A stretch of DNA of 64,000 bases from Cyclobacteriaceae bacterium (GTDB lineage Bacteria; Bacteroidota; Bacteroidia; Cytophagales; Cyclobacteriaceae), in the NCBI GenBank assembly GCA_016787725.1, contig JAEUTZ010000017.1:124001-188000 (forward strand), read 5' to 3'. Each line of letters starts with the position of its first letter. The first letter of the stretch is position 1. This document shows, in pieces, positions 1 to 9,216 of this stretch. The notes beneath the pieces are model-generated. The model was given only the letters and a program-made list of their open reading frames with translations. It was not told the DNA's origin and did not search any database. The position numbers and the translations under genes are program-made.

Positions 1-2
1 CG

Positions 3-467
3 CAGGTATATTCTATTGAAGTGGAAGCGAAGGGCCATGTAAGTCTATCCGAGAAGCTGGATATCCACACCTTCGAAATGCAAACGCTCGAAATGAATTT
101 TAAACTTCAGCCAATCGAGGTGGGCGCTGTAGTAAGTTTGAAAAGTGTTCTTTTTGAAATTGGAACCACAGACCTGTTGGAGGAATCATACGATCAACTC
201 AATGTGGTGGTTGATTTCCTGCAGGCCAATCCGAAGGTAGAGATCGAATTGGAAGGTCATACCGACAACCGGGGCGATCGGGTTAAGAATCAACTGTTGT
301 CGCAACAACGGGTGGATAAAATTAAATCGTATCTGGTGTCGAAGGGAATAAGTGCAAGGCGCATCCGGGGTAAAGGCTATGGCGGTTCGCGCCCGATTGC
401 TACCAATGATACGGAAGAGGCGCGCAGGCTTAACAGGCGTGTAGAGTTTCGGATTGTAAAAGATTAA
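3..467 (+). CDS. OmpA-family C-terminal domain protein (5' partial)
   Basis: The frame is open to the left edge of the window (in frame from base 3), so the N-terminal part is missing. The visible part is an OmpA-like peptidoglycan-binding domain: EGHTDNRGD carries the conserved Asp, followed by RIRGKGYGG and a closing NRRVEFRI with the conserved Arg. Such domains hold outer-membrane proteins or lipoproteins to peptidoglycan. In Bacteroidota they commonly end longer proteins with TPR or beta-propeller regions, but that part cannot be seen here. A GTG at 21 could be mistaken for a start, but the frame reads cleanly through it. A strong hairpin terminator follows. Confidence 0.9.
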   Translation, partial: QVYSIEVEAKGHVSLSEKLDIHTFEMQTLEMNFKLQPIEVGAVVSLKSVLFEIGTTDLLEESYDQLNVVVDFLQANPKVEIELEGHTDNRGDRVKNQLLSQQRVDKIKSYLVSKGISARRIRGKGYGGSRPIATNDTEEARRLNRRVEFRIVKD

Positions 468-492
468 AGTCTGAGCGTGAGGCCGGTAAAAA

Positions 493-524
493 AAAAGAGC
501 TCCGTCTTTCGACAGAGCTCTTTT
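493..524. terminator. Bidirectional intrinsic terminator
   Basis: AAAAGAGCTC at 493-502 pairs perfectly with GAGCTCTTTT at 515-524; inside, GTC and GAC extend the stem around a TTTC loop. An A-run precedes and a T-run follows, so it can end both the OmpA-domain gene (+) and the SWIB gene (-), which converge on it. Confidence 0.9.
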
Positions 525-543
525 GACAAGTCATCAGCAAGAA

Positions 544-897
544 TTATTTCACATTCTTTCCAATCAACTTGGCCAGATCAAACATAGACACCTGGCTCTT
601 GCCTCCGAAAACTACTTTGAGTTTGTCATCGGCATTGATCATGCGCTTGTTCTTCTGGTCCTGCAAGCCATTCTTCTTAATGTACACCCACATCTTCTTG
701 ATGATTTCAGTGCGAGGCACAGGCTTGTTTCCAATAACCGCGGCCAAACCAGGGCTGGGTGTAAGTGCTACCATGAAGGCTGCATTGGGCTTGCGAGCCG
801 ACTTCTTCTTTGCGGCTTTCTTCGCCACCTTCTTGGCTGACTTCTTCACAGCCTTCTTGGCTGTTTTCTTTGCTGCTTTCTTAGCTTTTTTTGCCAT
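544..897 (-). CDS. SWIB/MDM2-domain protein with Lys/Ala-rich histone-like tail
   Basis: The product is 117 residues in two parts. Residues 1-36 are almost only Lys and Ala in repeated KKxxKK blocks, like histone H1 tails and bacterial Hc1/AlgP proteins. Residues about 38-115 form a SWIB domain, recognisable from the order FMVALTPSP, LAAVIG, VPRTEIIKKMWVYIKKNGLQ, RMINADDKL, VFG and FDLAKLI. Stand-alone SWIB proteins are known in Bacteroidota and Chlamydiae; the domain is otherwise eukaryotic. A nucleoid-associated, DNA-compacting role is inferred from the basic tail, not shown. It converges on the OmpA-domain gene across a shared terminator. Confidence 0.88.
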   Translation of the reverse strand: MAKKAKKAAKKTAKKAVKKSAKKVAKKAAKKKSARKPNAAFMVALTPSPGLAAVIGNKPVPRTEIIKKMWVYIKKNGLQDQKNKRMINADDKLKVVFGGKSQVSMFDLAKLIGKNVK

Positions 898-957
898 AGC
901 AATTAATAGTGTTTAGTGGTTTCTCCGGAGTAGTTTGTAGATGTCCGGAATTGGGCT

Positions 958-965
958 CAAATGTA
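958..965 (-). promoter_or_regulatory. Putative -7 box for the SWIB gene
   Basis: On the minus strand this reads TACATTTG, an exact match to the Bacteroidota -7 consensus TAnnTTTG, about 60 nt upstream of the SWIB start. No good TTG -33 box sits at the expected spacing, so support is partial. Further upstream a hairpin (CAATTTC at 999-1005 with GAAATTG at 1014-1020) lies between this gene and the methyltransferase remnant. Confidence 0.45.
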
Positions 966-1058
966 ACAAGTTATCTGAATATATTATGCTAATGTTATCA
1001 ATTTCCCATAGGAGAAATTGTATAAATTCATTGTTGATAACAGATCAACAAACTGCTT

Positions 1059-1561
1059 ATGAAACGAATTCATGCTCTTGAATGGGAAGATTTAAGATGG
1101 TTTCCGAATGCCTGGCGCGACTATGGTACCGACTACCTCCAGTTCATTGCCAACCAGTTTAACATCTATCAACTGATCATTCCCATACTCGAACGTGGGC
1201 TTGCTTGCACGGGTAACGCGTGGCTTGATTGTGCATCGAGTGGGGCGGAGGATTGATTAATTAATCTGATTAAACATCTCCATAGGCACTATCCGAATCT
1301 TTCCATCATCCTCTCTGATTTTTATCCGAACGACCAGGCTTTTGAACGAACCAAAAGACTAAGTGAAGGGATAGTTGACTATGAAAATCAATCAGTTAAT
1401 GATTTGAATGTTCCCCGCATTTACGAAGTCGCATCCGCACCCTGTTTGAAGCGTTTCATCATTTTAACGAAGAAGATGCGCCAGGCAGCTATTCAATCAA
1501 ACAATCCGTTGACGACAGGAAGCCAATCGAATTTTCGAGCCACTCAGTAGGCAGCCCCTAA
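1059..1561 (+). pseudogene. Decayed class I SAM-dependent methyltransferase
   Basis: An intact-looking start (MKRIHALEWEDLRWFPNAWR, then DYLQFI) leads to WLDCASSGAED and a TGA at 1254-1256, where a methyltransferase of this type would have its glycine-rich SAM motif. The same frame then continues with meaningful sequence (HYPNLSIILSDFYPNDQAF) up to about 1430. From 1436 a different frame (+2 relative to the start) reads RTLFEAFHHFNEEDA and runs to a stop at 1559-1561. This is one gene broken by an in-frame stop, at least one frameshift and probably a small deletion. The family was recognised from memory of small Bacteroidota methyltransferases with an FHHF segment. No functional product is expected. 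Confidence 0.75.
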
Positions 1562-1567
1562 TCAGGT

Positions 1568-3256
1568 TTAAAACCCTTTGGCGGCATCATCTCCCCGGGA
1601 ATAATCGGCACCCGCTTCCAGTTTTCCGTCCGGCAGCACAAGAATGGCATCAACGCGACCAATCGATCTTCGGGGTGTGATGGTATGACCCAGACTCACC
1701 AACGTAAGGCTGTCCTTTTTTGAAAGAGCGCCCGTTTCAGGAATGATGGCATCCGGTAACCATTGGGCATGCACCCGCTTCGCATTCACTGCTTCCTGCA
1801 TGCCCATCTCATGTTCCACAACATTCAGAATAACTTGAAAGACGGAGGTAATTATGGTGGAGCCACCGGGTGAGCCAACCACCATAAACAACCTTCCATC
1901 TTTCTCAAGGATGGTTGGAGTCATGGCACTGAGCATGCGTTTGTTGGGTTCAATCTTGTTGGCTTCCGCACCCACGACACCAAACATGTTGGGCACACCG
2001 GGCTTGGCACTGAAATCATCCATCTCATTATTTAAGAAGAACCCTGCGCCAGGTACCACCACGTGCGAGCCAAACCACCCGTTAAGAGTCGTAGTTACGG
2101 CCACTGCATTGCCTTGCGGATCGACAATGGAAAAATGCGTGGTCTCCTCAGATTCATAGCCGACAATTACACCGGCCTTCACTTCTGCACTCGGGGTTGC
2201 CCGAGTCGGATCAAAGGTGCTCATCCGCTCATCGTTGTATTGATCTTCTATTAATTGTTTTATGGGTGCTGTGTAAAAATCAGGATCACCCAAATAAATC
2301 GAGCGATCGGCATACACCCTGCGCTCCGCTTCCGTCATCAGGTGAATGGTCTTTACCGTATTGAAACCCCAGTCCTTAACGGGAAAGGGTTCTACCGACT
2401 TCAACAGTTGTACCAGGCACACCCCTCCACTGGAAGAAGGAGGCATCGAAATAATTTTGTACTCTTTGTAATTGGCAATGATGGGATCACGCCAAACAGA
2501 AGCATAGCTTTTAAGATCCTCCAGGGTAATCAGTCCTTTCCCGCGTTGCATTTCAGCAACCAGATGTTCTGCGGTGATGCCTTCATAGAAACCAGCCCGG
2601 CCCTGGTCACGAATCAACTCCAACGTGTGTCCCAATTCCGTCCATTTGATCGTATCGCCCGCCTGCCATAAATCGCGAATTAAAAAATCGGGTGTTACGG
2701 TATTATATTTGATCAGGTCTTCCTTCATCTCGTTGAACCAGGCAGCTTCCCGCTCGGATAACGTAAATCCGCCCAGCGCAAGATCAATGGCCGGTTGAAC
2801 AAGTTCTTTCCAGGGAAGGGTGCCGTATTTTTTGTGTGCAGCAGCCATACCATCAACAGAGCCGGGCACTCCGGAAGCGAGGTGACCCTGGGTACTTAAT
2901 TCCGGAATCACATTACCTTCCTTGTCCAGGTACATCTCGGTGGTGGCAGCTGCCGGAGCTTTCTCTCGGAAATCCAGTGTGGTTGTGCTGCCATCCTTCA
3001 TGCGGATTACCATGAATCCACCACCCCCAATGTTCCCCGCTGCGGGAAACACCACTGCCAATGCAAAGTGTGTGGCAATAGCCGCATCGATGGCATTGCC
3101 CCCACGTTTCATAATGTCTGTGCCCACCTGGGAGGCGAGCGCATGGGCCGACACCACCATGGCCGAGTCGGTCATCAAACCAACGACTTTTTCTTGCCTG
3201 GAAGTTTGACATGCAAGGACCGTAGCGGCCAACAAAAGAACAAAGAAGCGCTTCAT
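1568..3256 (-). CDS. ggt: Gamma-glutamyltransferase (glutathione hydrolase precursor)
   Basis: An N-terminal nucleophile hydrolase that cleaves gamma-glutamyl bonds (glutathione and related compounds) outside the cytoplasm. The 562 residues match the usual family length. The leader [16 protein letters not shown] has a lipobox, so it is probably a lipoprotein. The glycines of [10 protein letters not shown] (about 75-84) and LDFREKAP (about 94-101) match the gamma-glutamyl pocket. The autocatalytic Thr is expected to be Thr372 in TTHFSIVD, the new N-terminus of the small subunit after self-cleavage, and GSPGGST (about 461-467) completes the active site. It is divergent from the TetR gene, with only about 56 nt between the starts, so control by that regulator is possible but not shown. 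Confidence 0.95.
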   Translation of the reverse strand: MKRFFVLLLAATVLACQTSRQEKVVGLMTDSAMVVSAHALASQVGTDIMKRGGNAIDAAIATHFALAVVFPAAGNIGGGGFMVIRMKDGSTTTLDFREKAPAAATTEMYLDKEGNVIPELSTQGHLASGVPGSVDGMAAAHKKYGTLPWKELVQPAIDLALGGFTLSEREAAWFNEMKEDLIKYNTVTPDFLIRDLWQAGDTIKWTELGHTLELIRDQGRAGFYEGITAEHLVAEMQRGKGLITLEDLKSYASVWRDPIIANYKEYKIISMPPSSSGGVCLVQLLKSVEPFPVKDWGFNTVKTIHLMTEAERRVYADRSIYLGDPDFYTAPIKQLIEDQYNDERMSTFDPTRATPSAEVKAGVIVGYESEETTHFSIVDPQGNAVAVTTTLNGWFGSHVVVPGAGFFLNNEMDDFSAKPGVPNMFGVVGAEANKIEPNKRMLSAMTPTILEKDGRLFMVVGSPGGSTIITSVFQVILNVVEHEMGMQEAVNAKRVHAQWLPDAIIPETGALSKKDSLTLVSLGHTITPRRSIGRVDAILVLPDGKLEAGADYSRGDDAAKGF

Positions 3257-3312
3257 AGAGTAAGAGGTTGGTTATATGGGCTTAAATGTATTACTTCCGA
3301 GCGAAGAATGCC

Positions 3313-3942
3313 ATGAGCCTTAGAAAAGAAAAAGCAGCCCGATTGAAGCTGAGTGTCTTGGACCACACCCTCCGGCTGATCGGGAAAAAATCATTTGATG
3401 ATTTGTATGTAGAGGAGATTTGTGCCAAAGTAAAAATCTCAAAAGTCACCCTGTTTAAATACTTCCCTCAGAAAGAAGATATTCTTCTTTATTATTTCCG
3501 GATCTGGTGTTTACGCAGGGCAGTCGATTTTCGGGATAAGCCCCGCGAGGGAGTGGCTGGTATCACCTTCTTGTTTGATAAGCTTGCCGAAGATTGCGAG
3601 TCACACCCGGGCATTATTCTGAGTTTGTTTGCTTACCTGGCCGATCTTAAACGCCCCCCCAAACCATTTCCGGTGAAGGTGGAAGAGAAAAAGTTTCTTT
3701 TTCCGGATGAAAAAGAAATTCATCTGGTCGAAATTCAATCGCTGGATCAGATGTTCGAGAAACTGGCGCTCGAAGCCATCTTTAAAAAGGAAATCACCAA
3801 GACCGCATCTACCCGCGATCTCACCAATCTCTTAAGTGCAATCTTTTATGGATCGGTGGTGACCGCTCACAACCAACAACTCAGTCCGGTTAAAATCTAT
3901 TTCCGAAGGAATATTGAATTGGTATTGAAAGGACTAGCTTAA
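3313..3942 (+). CDS. TetR/AcrR-family transcriptional regulator
   Basis: A 209-residue protein with an N-terminal TetR-type helix-turn-helix: the pattern YVEEICAKVKISKVTLFKYF followed by PQKEDIL is the family signature. The rest (about 70-209) is the helical ligand and dimer domain, with no recognisable ligand clue. The ATG at 3313 was preferred over an upstream in-frame ATG at 3286 because the extra nine residues (MYYFRAKNA) do not resemble family starts and would crowd the divergent promoter region shared with ggt. The divergent layout suggests it may control ggt or itself. Confidence 0.88.
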   Translation: MSLRKEKAARLKLSVLDHTLRLIGKKSFDDLYVEEICAKVKISKVTLFKYFPQKEDILLYYFRIWCLRRAVDFRDKPREGVAGITFLFDKLAEDCESHPGIILSLFAYLADLKRPPKPFPVKVEEKKFLFPDEKEIHLVEIQSLDQMFEKLALEAIFKKEITKTASTRDLTNLLSAIFYGSVVTAHNQQLSPVKIYFRRNIELVLKGLA

Positions 3943-3962
3943 TAAATAAGCCGTCAATCTGG

Positions 3963-4157
3963 CTATTTCATCCGTACCAACTTGGTTCGCTTACGTTCAA
4001 CCAAGTGAATATGACGGGCTCCGATGGGGATGTCAATAAGATAACGATTTCCACGGGCCCACACTTTATGGGTTTTTGGTTTTACCACGCGCTGGCCTGA
4101 CGAACCGCACGCCATTACAAGGGCACCTACGAAAAGGAAGGGTAAGACCTTTTTCAT
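3963..4157 (-). CDS. Small predicted lipoprotein
   Basis: A 64-residue protein whose leader MKKVLPFLFVGALVMACGSS ends in a lipobox with Cys17, so the mature form is a lipid-anchored peptide of about 48 residues rich in Lys, Arg and His (for example HIHLVERKRTKL). No function is recognised. It converges on the TetR gene with 20 nt between the stops. Confidence 0.6.
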   Translation of the reverse strand: MKKVLPFLFVGALVMACGSSGQRVVKPKTHKVWARGNRYLIDIPIGARHIHLVERKRTKLVRMK

Positions 4158-4228
4158 TCCTGAATATCGAACATTAAAAATAGCTTTTTATTTTATTCAC
4201 AGGCGAGTAACTTACAAAAGCATTCGAT

Positions 4229-4543
4229 ATGAAGACTTTCGAAACCCTTTCCGAGGCACTTGCGGACTTGAAAAAGCGCGGCTATATCCATGACTTCAAT
4301 CTTCATCCACATTGGATCGAATGTCCGCCTTTAAACATACAATTGAAACCCACGGAATTTCATGTGGATGAAGTGCATCGCTTTGAAGGGATGACCAATC
4401 CCGATGACAGCTCGATCTTAATGGCGATCCAATCAACCTCCGGGATTAAAGGCATTTTAGTGGATGCCTATGGCGTCTATGCAGAATCATTAAGTCCTGA
4501 AATGATCAAGCGCTTAACCATCGATTCCAGAACTTCGCATTAA
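4229..4543 (+). CDS. Conserved hypothetical protein of about 100 residues
   Basis: A compact soluble 104-residue protein beginning MKTFETLSEALADLKKRGY and including FHVDEVHRFEGMTNPDDSSI. This family is widespread in Bacteroidota and is sometimes labelled phosphoribosylpyrophosphate synthetase in databases, but no PRPP-synthetase motif is visible and that label looks wrong. There is no signal peptide or membrane segment. The stop lies 10 nt before the next start, so the two are probably co-transcribed, although the products share no obvious theme. Confidence 0.75.
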   Translation: MKTFETLSEALADLKKRGYIHDFNLHPHWIECPPLNIQLKPTEFHVDEVHRFEGMTNPDDSSILMAIQSTSGIKGILVDAYGVYAESLSPEMIKRLTIDSRTSH

Positions 4544-4553
4544 GCTAGAAAGG

Positions 4554-7322
4554 ATGCGATTCCTCCTGATCTCCCTTTTCTGTTGGATGGCTTTGGGCTC
4601 GTTGGGGCAACCACAGTTGAATAACCTGGTGCTATCCGGTAATCGGATCTCGAAAGTGGTGGTTAGTAATCAGGAGTATATGTTTGACAGGCCACTCGTC
4701 ACGTTGGAAATCAATCAGAGGGAATTTGCATCGGATTCAAGTGCGCCCCTGGCGATCACGTTCAATTACTCCATTACAGCAAGCGGGTTGACGGGTGCCC
4801 TTGTTTTTACGAACACTTCCAACGATACCGTATCGTTAGCCAACGTTGTACCCTGGGGGCGCGAGTTCAACGAGGTCTACCTTACGGGGTTGGGAAATCA
4901 CCGGCTTTCCCGCACCCATTTATTTTTGCCGGGCAAACAGCCTGTTAATGTAATCGTTCCCGACAATGCATGGGAGTTGGGCTATACCGGGGCGAAGGTG
5001 AATGAACAATACAGCCTATACGCACTGGTAAGGCGTGATCTGACTTCGCTCAAGAAAGCAATCCGCAGGCGATTCGAAACGCTCCTGGCACCCGGTGGAT
5101 CAGTTTCCTACAACTTTTATTCAAATGTCTATTCGGGTGTATGGCAAAATGGATTGCAGGACGCCTTTCAACGGAATTACCTCTATGATGTTAACCCGTT
5201 TGATGAAACGCTTTTTAAACGGCCTGACCTGGCCTGGATCAGAAGCGCCTACGTGATGCATCTGATGATGGCCTGGGACAAGGACTATTATGACCAGAAC
5301 GGAGGTATAAACATTCACAAGTTTATCAAAGCCGGTAAATCACTCTACGGTGGCGATGATGTGATTTGCCTTTGGCCTACTTGGCCCACGTTGGGGGTAG
5401 ATCAACGCAATCAATTTGATTTGTATCGCGATTTACCAGGGGGTCTGAAGTCCTTACGAAACATAGCAGATTCTCTTCGAAGTCAGGGAACTAAATTTTT
5501 TGTGGCCTACAATCCCTGGGATGATGGTACCCGGGCCGAAGGACATTTGCAGGGGTTGGCCGACTTGATCAAAGCTACCTCTGCGGATGGTGTCGTGTTG
5601 GATACGAAAGGTGAATCCAGTAAGGAATTACAATTGGCTGCCGATCAGGTTAAGCCTGGGGTGGTGATGTACAGCGAGGGTATGGCCGTACCGAAGGACA
5701 TGCCTGGAATTATCAGCGGGCGCGTGCACAATGCCTTGTACTATCCACCGCTGCTCAACCTGAACAAGTTTATCCGGCCCGACTTTGCCATTTTCCGCGT
5801 AGCCGAAGTGTATAAGGAGCCTATACAACGGGAATATGCTGTGGCGTTCTTCAATGGGTATGGAACCGAGATCAACCAATTTGCTCCGGGTCACCCGGAG
5901 TGGGAAGATGCTCAATACCGATATCTGGGAAAAACCACCCGCATCCTGCGAGAAAACAGTTCCGCATTTAACCAGCCCTATCTACCCTTACTGCCAACCA
6001 GGAAGGATAGTGTTTGGGTAAACCGGTGGATCGATCCCGAACGGAAAAAGGAAGTGTATACTATTTTAAGTATGAAGCCTGAAGGATTGCATGTACCCTT
6101 GTTTGCAGGTGAGCTTTCCGAACAAACGCATTGGATTGATTTATGGAAACATGAAGAAGTGGTTTTTAAAAAGGAGGGCGATAAGGCACTTGCAGTTGTT
6201 AACATCGATGGCTTTGATGCCCGCAACCTGGGTACGAATAATGAGGGGGAGGTTTCCTGTCTTGCCCGATTTGAGAAAAGACTGAACGCGCAGATCACGG
6301 GTGATAAAATTACTGGATCATCGAAGGGGATGTCGGTAAAACTCTGGCTGGGAAATCCCGCCTATGATAAAACACCTCTTTTGGTTCCTACAACGGAGCG
6401 ATTTGAAATCTCCATTGCCCAACAACTTGCCCATTATGAAGGAAAGATTGTTATACAGGCATTTCAACAAGACGAATTGGTAGATGAACAGATCTTGTTT
6501 CTCAAACCCGGAATACCACGTTTGATCAGCAGTTCGGCAAAGACGGCAGTTGTTAGAAAGCTGCCGCAGGAAATGGTGTTGATCGCAGGCGGCTCATTCA
6601 AGATTCGCTATTCGCAAGGGGATGAATTCATTCCTTATCCGAAGCAGAACGAAGGGGAAACCATTCAACTGCACTCCTTTGCCATGGATCGCTATCCGGT
6701 TACGAATCGCGACTTTAAACGCTTTTTAGAAAGCAGCAACTATCAACCTGTTGATTCAGCAAATTTCCTGAAACATTGGCACAACGGAACTTTTCCGGCC
6801 GGACAGGAGAATTTTCCGGTTACCTACGTTGCTTATGAAGATGCACAAGCTTATGCAGCCTGGGCCGGCAAGCGATTGCCAACGGAATGGGAGTGGCAGT
6901 ATGCCGCCCAAACTTCAAAAGGGAACGAGTGGCCCTGGCAGCAAACCAAACCGGTAACCCGCGAGGAGACCTATGTTACCGAAACCCTCACCGTGAAGAA
7001 TATTAAAGGGATTGATCCACAACATGCCAACCTGGGCGATGGGAGATTGTATCCGGTCGGCAAATATAATAGGGGCATCAATCCAAACGGGCTCTATGAT
7101 CTATCGGGGTGTGTATGGCAATTGACCAATGATGTTTACGAAAGTGGTAGCTATCGGTATATTCTGATGAAGGGTGGCAGCTACTTTAAGCCGTCTTCCA
7201 GTTGGTGGTACGTACAGGGAGGACCGCGTGAGTTGCATTACCGGCAATTTCTGCTCCGGGTTTCGCCAGGGTTTGAGCGCAATGCCACGGTTGGGTTTCG
7301 GTGTGTGAAAGATGTAAATTGA
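4554..7322 (+). CDS. Secreted glycosidase-like protein fused to a formylglycine-generating-enzyme (SUMF1) domain
   Basis: A 922-residue protein with a cleavable signal (MRFLLISLFCWMALGSLG). Residues about 20-210 look like a beta-sandwich; about 230-480 resemble a glycosidase-like TIM barrel (HKFIKAGKSLYGGDDVICLW, SADGVVLDTKGE, VVMYSEGMA). From about residue 672 an FGE-sulfatase/SUMF1-type domain is clear: EMVLIAGGSFKIRY, MDRYPVTNRDFKRFL, FPVTYVAYEDAQAYAAWAGK, RLPTEWEWQYAA, NPNGLYDLSGCVWQL and GFRCVKD. Most bacterial members of that domain family are not true formylglycine generators; whether this copy keeps the catalytic cysteines cannot be told by eye. Substrate unknown; a carbohydrate is inferred from the barrel. 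No sulfatase is nearby. Confidence 0.75.
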   Translation: MRFLLISLFCWMALGSLGQPQLNNLVLSGNRISKVVVSNQEYMFDRPLVTLEINQREFASDSSAPLAITFNYSITASGLTGALVFTNTSNDTVSLANVVPWGREFNEVYLTGLGNHRLSRTHLFLPGKQPVNVIVPDNAWELGYTGAKVNEQYSLYALVRRDLTSLKKAIRRRFETLLAPGGSVSYNFYSNVYSGVWQNGLQDAFQRNYLYDVNPFDETLFKRPDLAWIRSAYVMHLMMAWDKDYYDQNGGINIHKFIKAGKSLYGGDDVICLWPTWPTLGVDQRNQFDLYRDLPGGLKSLRNIADSLRSQGTKFFVAYNPWDDGTRAEGHLQGLADLIKATSADGVVLDTKGESSKELQLAADQVKPGVVMYSEGMAVPKDMPGIISGRVHNALYYPPLLNLNKFIRPDFAIFRVAEVYKEPIQREYAVAFFNGYGTEINQFAPGHPEWEDAQYRYLGKTTRILRENSSAFNQPYLPLLPTRKDSVWVNRWIDPERKKEVYTILSMKPEGLHVPLFAGELSEQTHWIDLWKHEEVVFKKEGDKALAVVNIDGFDARNLGTNNEGEVSCLARFEKRLNAQITGDKITGSSKGMSVKLWLGNPAYDKTPLLVPTTERFEISIAQQLAHYEGKIVIQAFQQDELVDEQILFLKPGIPRLISSSAKTAVVRKLPQEMVLIAGGSFKIRYSQGDEFIPYPKQNEGETIQLHSFAMDRYPVTNRDFKRFLESSNYQPVDSANFLKHWHNGTFPAGQENFPVTYVAYEDAQAYAAWAGKRLPTEWEWQYAAQTSKGNEWPWQQTKPVTREETYVTETLTVKNIKGIDPQHANLGDGRLYPVGKYNRGINPNGLYDLSGCVWQLTNDVYESGSYRYILMKGGSYFKPSSSWWYVQGGPRELHYRQFLLRVSPGFERNATVGFRCVKDVN

Positions 7323-7325
7323 ATT

Positions 7326-7823
7326 TTGGTGAATAGACCAAGAATTAAAATCGAATGGAAGGCGGCCGATTGGTGGATGGAAGGGATTGCGATAACAATT
7401 TTCGTTGGAACGACTCTGCATATACTATCTCAGTATAGGAGCCTTCCGGATTCAATACCGACACATTTTTCATTTTCCGGTGAGGCCGATTCTTATGGAC
7501 CGAAGTCATCGCTTTGGTGGGTGGTAGGGATTAACGTGGCGCTCTATGGATTATTGACAGGAGTAGCCAGAATCCCTCATCATTTCAACTACCTAACTGA
7601 TATTTCACCCCAAAATGCTAAGCGGCAATATACGGCTTCAGTGCGGTTGATTCGGTACTTAAAAATGATAATAAGTTGCTTATTCGCTTATCTTAGCATT
7701 GAAATGATTTTGGGAGCAAAGCCTGAAACAAGTTCTGAGTTAAGCTATATGTTTCTGCCGGTTACATTAACTTTGATAGTTGGTGGAATTATTTATTATT
7801 TAATTAAAGTCAGTTCAAAATAG
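7326..7823 (+). CDS. DUF1648-domain membrane protein
   Basis: A 165-residue membrane protein with about four hydrophobic segments. The pattern SLPDSIPTHFSFSGEADSYGPK is the DUF1648 signature, found in small integral membrane proteins and SdpI-like immunity proteins. The first usable starts are TTG 7326 or GTG 7329, three to six bases after the stop of the upstream gene; ATG 7377 is possible but would remove a charged lead and part of the first helix. Function unknown. Confidence 0.7.
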   Translation: MVNRPRIKIEWKAADWWMEGIAITIFVGTTLHILSQYRSLPDSIPTHFSFSGEADSYGPKSSLWWVVGINVALYGLLTGVARIPHHFNYLTDISPQNAKRQYTASVRLIRYLKMIISCLFAYLSIEMILGAKPETSSELSYMFLPVTLTLIVGGIIYYLIKVSSK

Positions 7824-7831
7824 AATGAAAT

Positions 7832-9148
7832 ATGAAACAGTCTCGCAGATCCTTCATTAAAACATCTTCCAAGGTAATGGCAGCTGCCGGCATCTCTACG
7901 GCATTGCCCTGGCAATCGATAGCCCAAGCCAAAAGTCTCATTTCCGCCAATGATAAAATCAATGTGGGCGTGATAGGCGTCAACGGTATGGGTTGGTCCG
8001 ACCTAACCTCCTTCATGAAAATTCCGGAAGTGAATGTGGTGGGGCTGTGCGATGTGGATGACAATGTGTTGAACTTCCGGAAATATGAACTCGCAAAAAA
8101 CGGGATCCAGACAAAGACCTATGCCGACTACCGTAAGCTGCTGGAGAATAAAGACATTGATGTGGTGATCATTGGAACTCCGGACCACTGGCATTGTTTG
8201 CAGATGGTGGAAGCGTGCGAGGCCGGCAAAGATGTGTATGTAGAAAAGCCGATCGGCAATTCGATCGAGGAATGTAACGTGATGGTGGCGGCTCAGAAGA
8301 AATACAATCGGGCGGTGCAGGTGGGGCAGTGGCAACGGAGTATGCCGCATTTTGTGGATGCCTTGAATTTTATTCGCTCGGGTAAGCTTGGAAAGATACG
8401 CACTGTAAAAGCCTGGGCCTATCAGGGTTGGATGCGCAACATTGAAGTGAAGCCGGATGGTCCGGTGCCGGCCGGAGTAGATTACAATATGTGGTTAGGA
8501 CCTGCTCCAAAACGTGCATTTAATCCGAATCGCTTTCATTTTCAGTTCCGGTGGTTCTGGGATTATGCCGGTGGGTTGATGACCGATTGGGGTGTGCACC
8601 TGATTGACTATGCATTGCTGGGCATGGATGCTTCCTTTCCAAAATCAGCAGTTGCGCTGGGGGGCAAGTATGCCTATCCGGATGGCGCTCATGAAACACC
8701 CGACACGCTGGCTACCGTGTATGAGTTCGATGGCTACAACATGTTGTGGGAACATGCGCAGAGCATCAGCAACGGCAACTATGGTAAGGATCATGGCATC
8801 TCTTACATCGGCAACAATGGCACACTTGTGCTGTGGCGCGGGGGCTGGGAAGTGATTCCGGATGAAAGACGAATGGAAGCCGTTCCGGTTCAACCCAACA
8901 AAGGATCCGGTTTGGATTTGCACACCGTTAATTTTGTACAAGCCGTCAAGAGTCGCGACTTCTCGAAACTCACCTGCCCGATTCAGGCCGGTGCTCACGT
9001 AGCCTTGGTATGTCAAATGGGGAACATCTCGTACAAGACTGGAAGCAAAGTAAGCTGGGATGCTGCTAAAGGAAAGTTCAACGAAGAGAAGGCCAATGGA
9101 TTAATGTCTGCTAAGTACAGTAATGGATACAAGGTGCCGAAAGTATAA
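7832..9148 (+). CDS. Gfo/Idh/MocA-family oxidoreductase, Tat-exported
   Basis: A 438-residue NAD(P)-dependent dehydrogenase of the glucose-fructose oxidoreductase family. The leader has a twin-arginine motif (SRRSFIKTSSK), so the folded, cofactor-loaded enzyme is predicted to be exported to the periplasm. A Rossmann start NVGVIGVNGMG follows, then IIGTPDHWH and EKPIGNS with the catalytic Lys of the EKP motif. The C-terminal half carries GGLMTDWGVHLIDYALLG, typical of the substrate domain. The likely role is oxidation or epimerisation of a sugar or polyol; the substrate cannot be read from sequence. It starts 8 nt after the DUF1648 gene. Confidence 0.88.
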   Translation: MKQSRRSFIKTSSKVMAAAGISTALPWQSIAQAKSLISANDKINVGVIGVNGMGWSDLTSFMKIPEVNVVGLCDVDDNVLNFRKYELAKNGIQTKTYADYRKLLENKDIDVVIIGTPDHWHCLQMVEACEAGKDVYVEKPIGNSIEECNVMVAAQKKYNRAVQVGQWQRSMPHFVDALNFIRSGKLGKIRTVKAWAYQGWMRNIEVKPDGPVPAGVDYNMWLGPAPKRAFNPNRFHFQFRWFWDYAGGLMTDWGVHLIDYALLGMDASFPKSAVALGGKYAYPDGAHETPDTLATVYEFDGYNMLWEHAQSISNGNYGKDHGISYIGNNGTLVLWRGGWEVIPDERRMEAVPVQPNKGSGLDLHTVNFVQAVKSRDFSKLTCPIQAGAHVALVCQMGNISYKTGSKVSWDAAKGKFNEEKANGLMSAKYSNGYKVPKV

Positions 9149-9170
9149 GGTATAAATAATTTCACCGTTT

Positions 9171-9201
9171 TTTGCATTCCTAGCCGGTAGCGCTATATTT
9201 G
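9171..9201 (+). promoter_or_regulatory. Bacteroidota-type promoter of tRNA-Asp
   Basis: TTTG at 9171-9174 and TATATTTG at 9194-9201 are separated by 19 nt, an exact match to the TTG / TAnnTTTG pattern of the Bacteroidota primary sigma factor. Transcription would start about 7 nt after the -7 box, just before the mature tRNA at 9217. Confidence 0.8.
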
Positions 9202-9216
9202 CAGCCTGTTTTTAAA

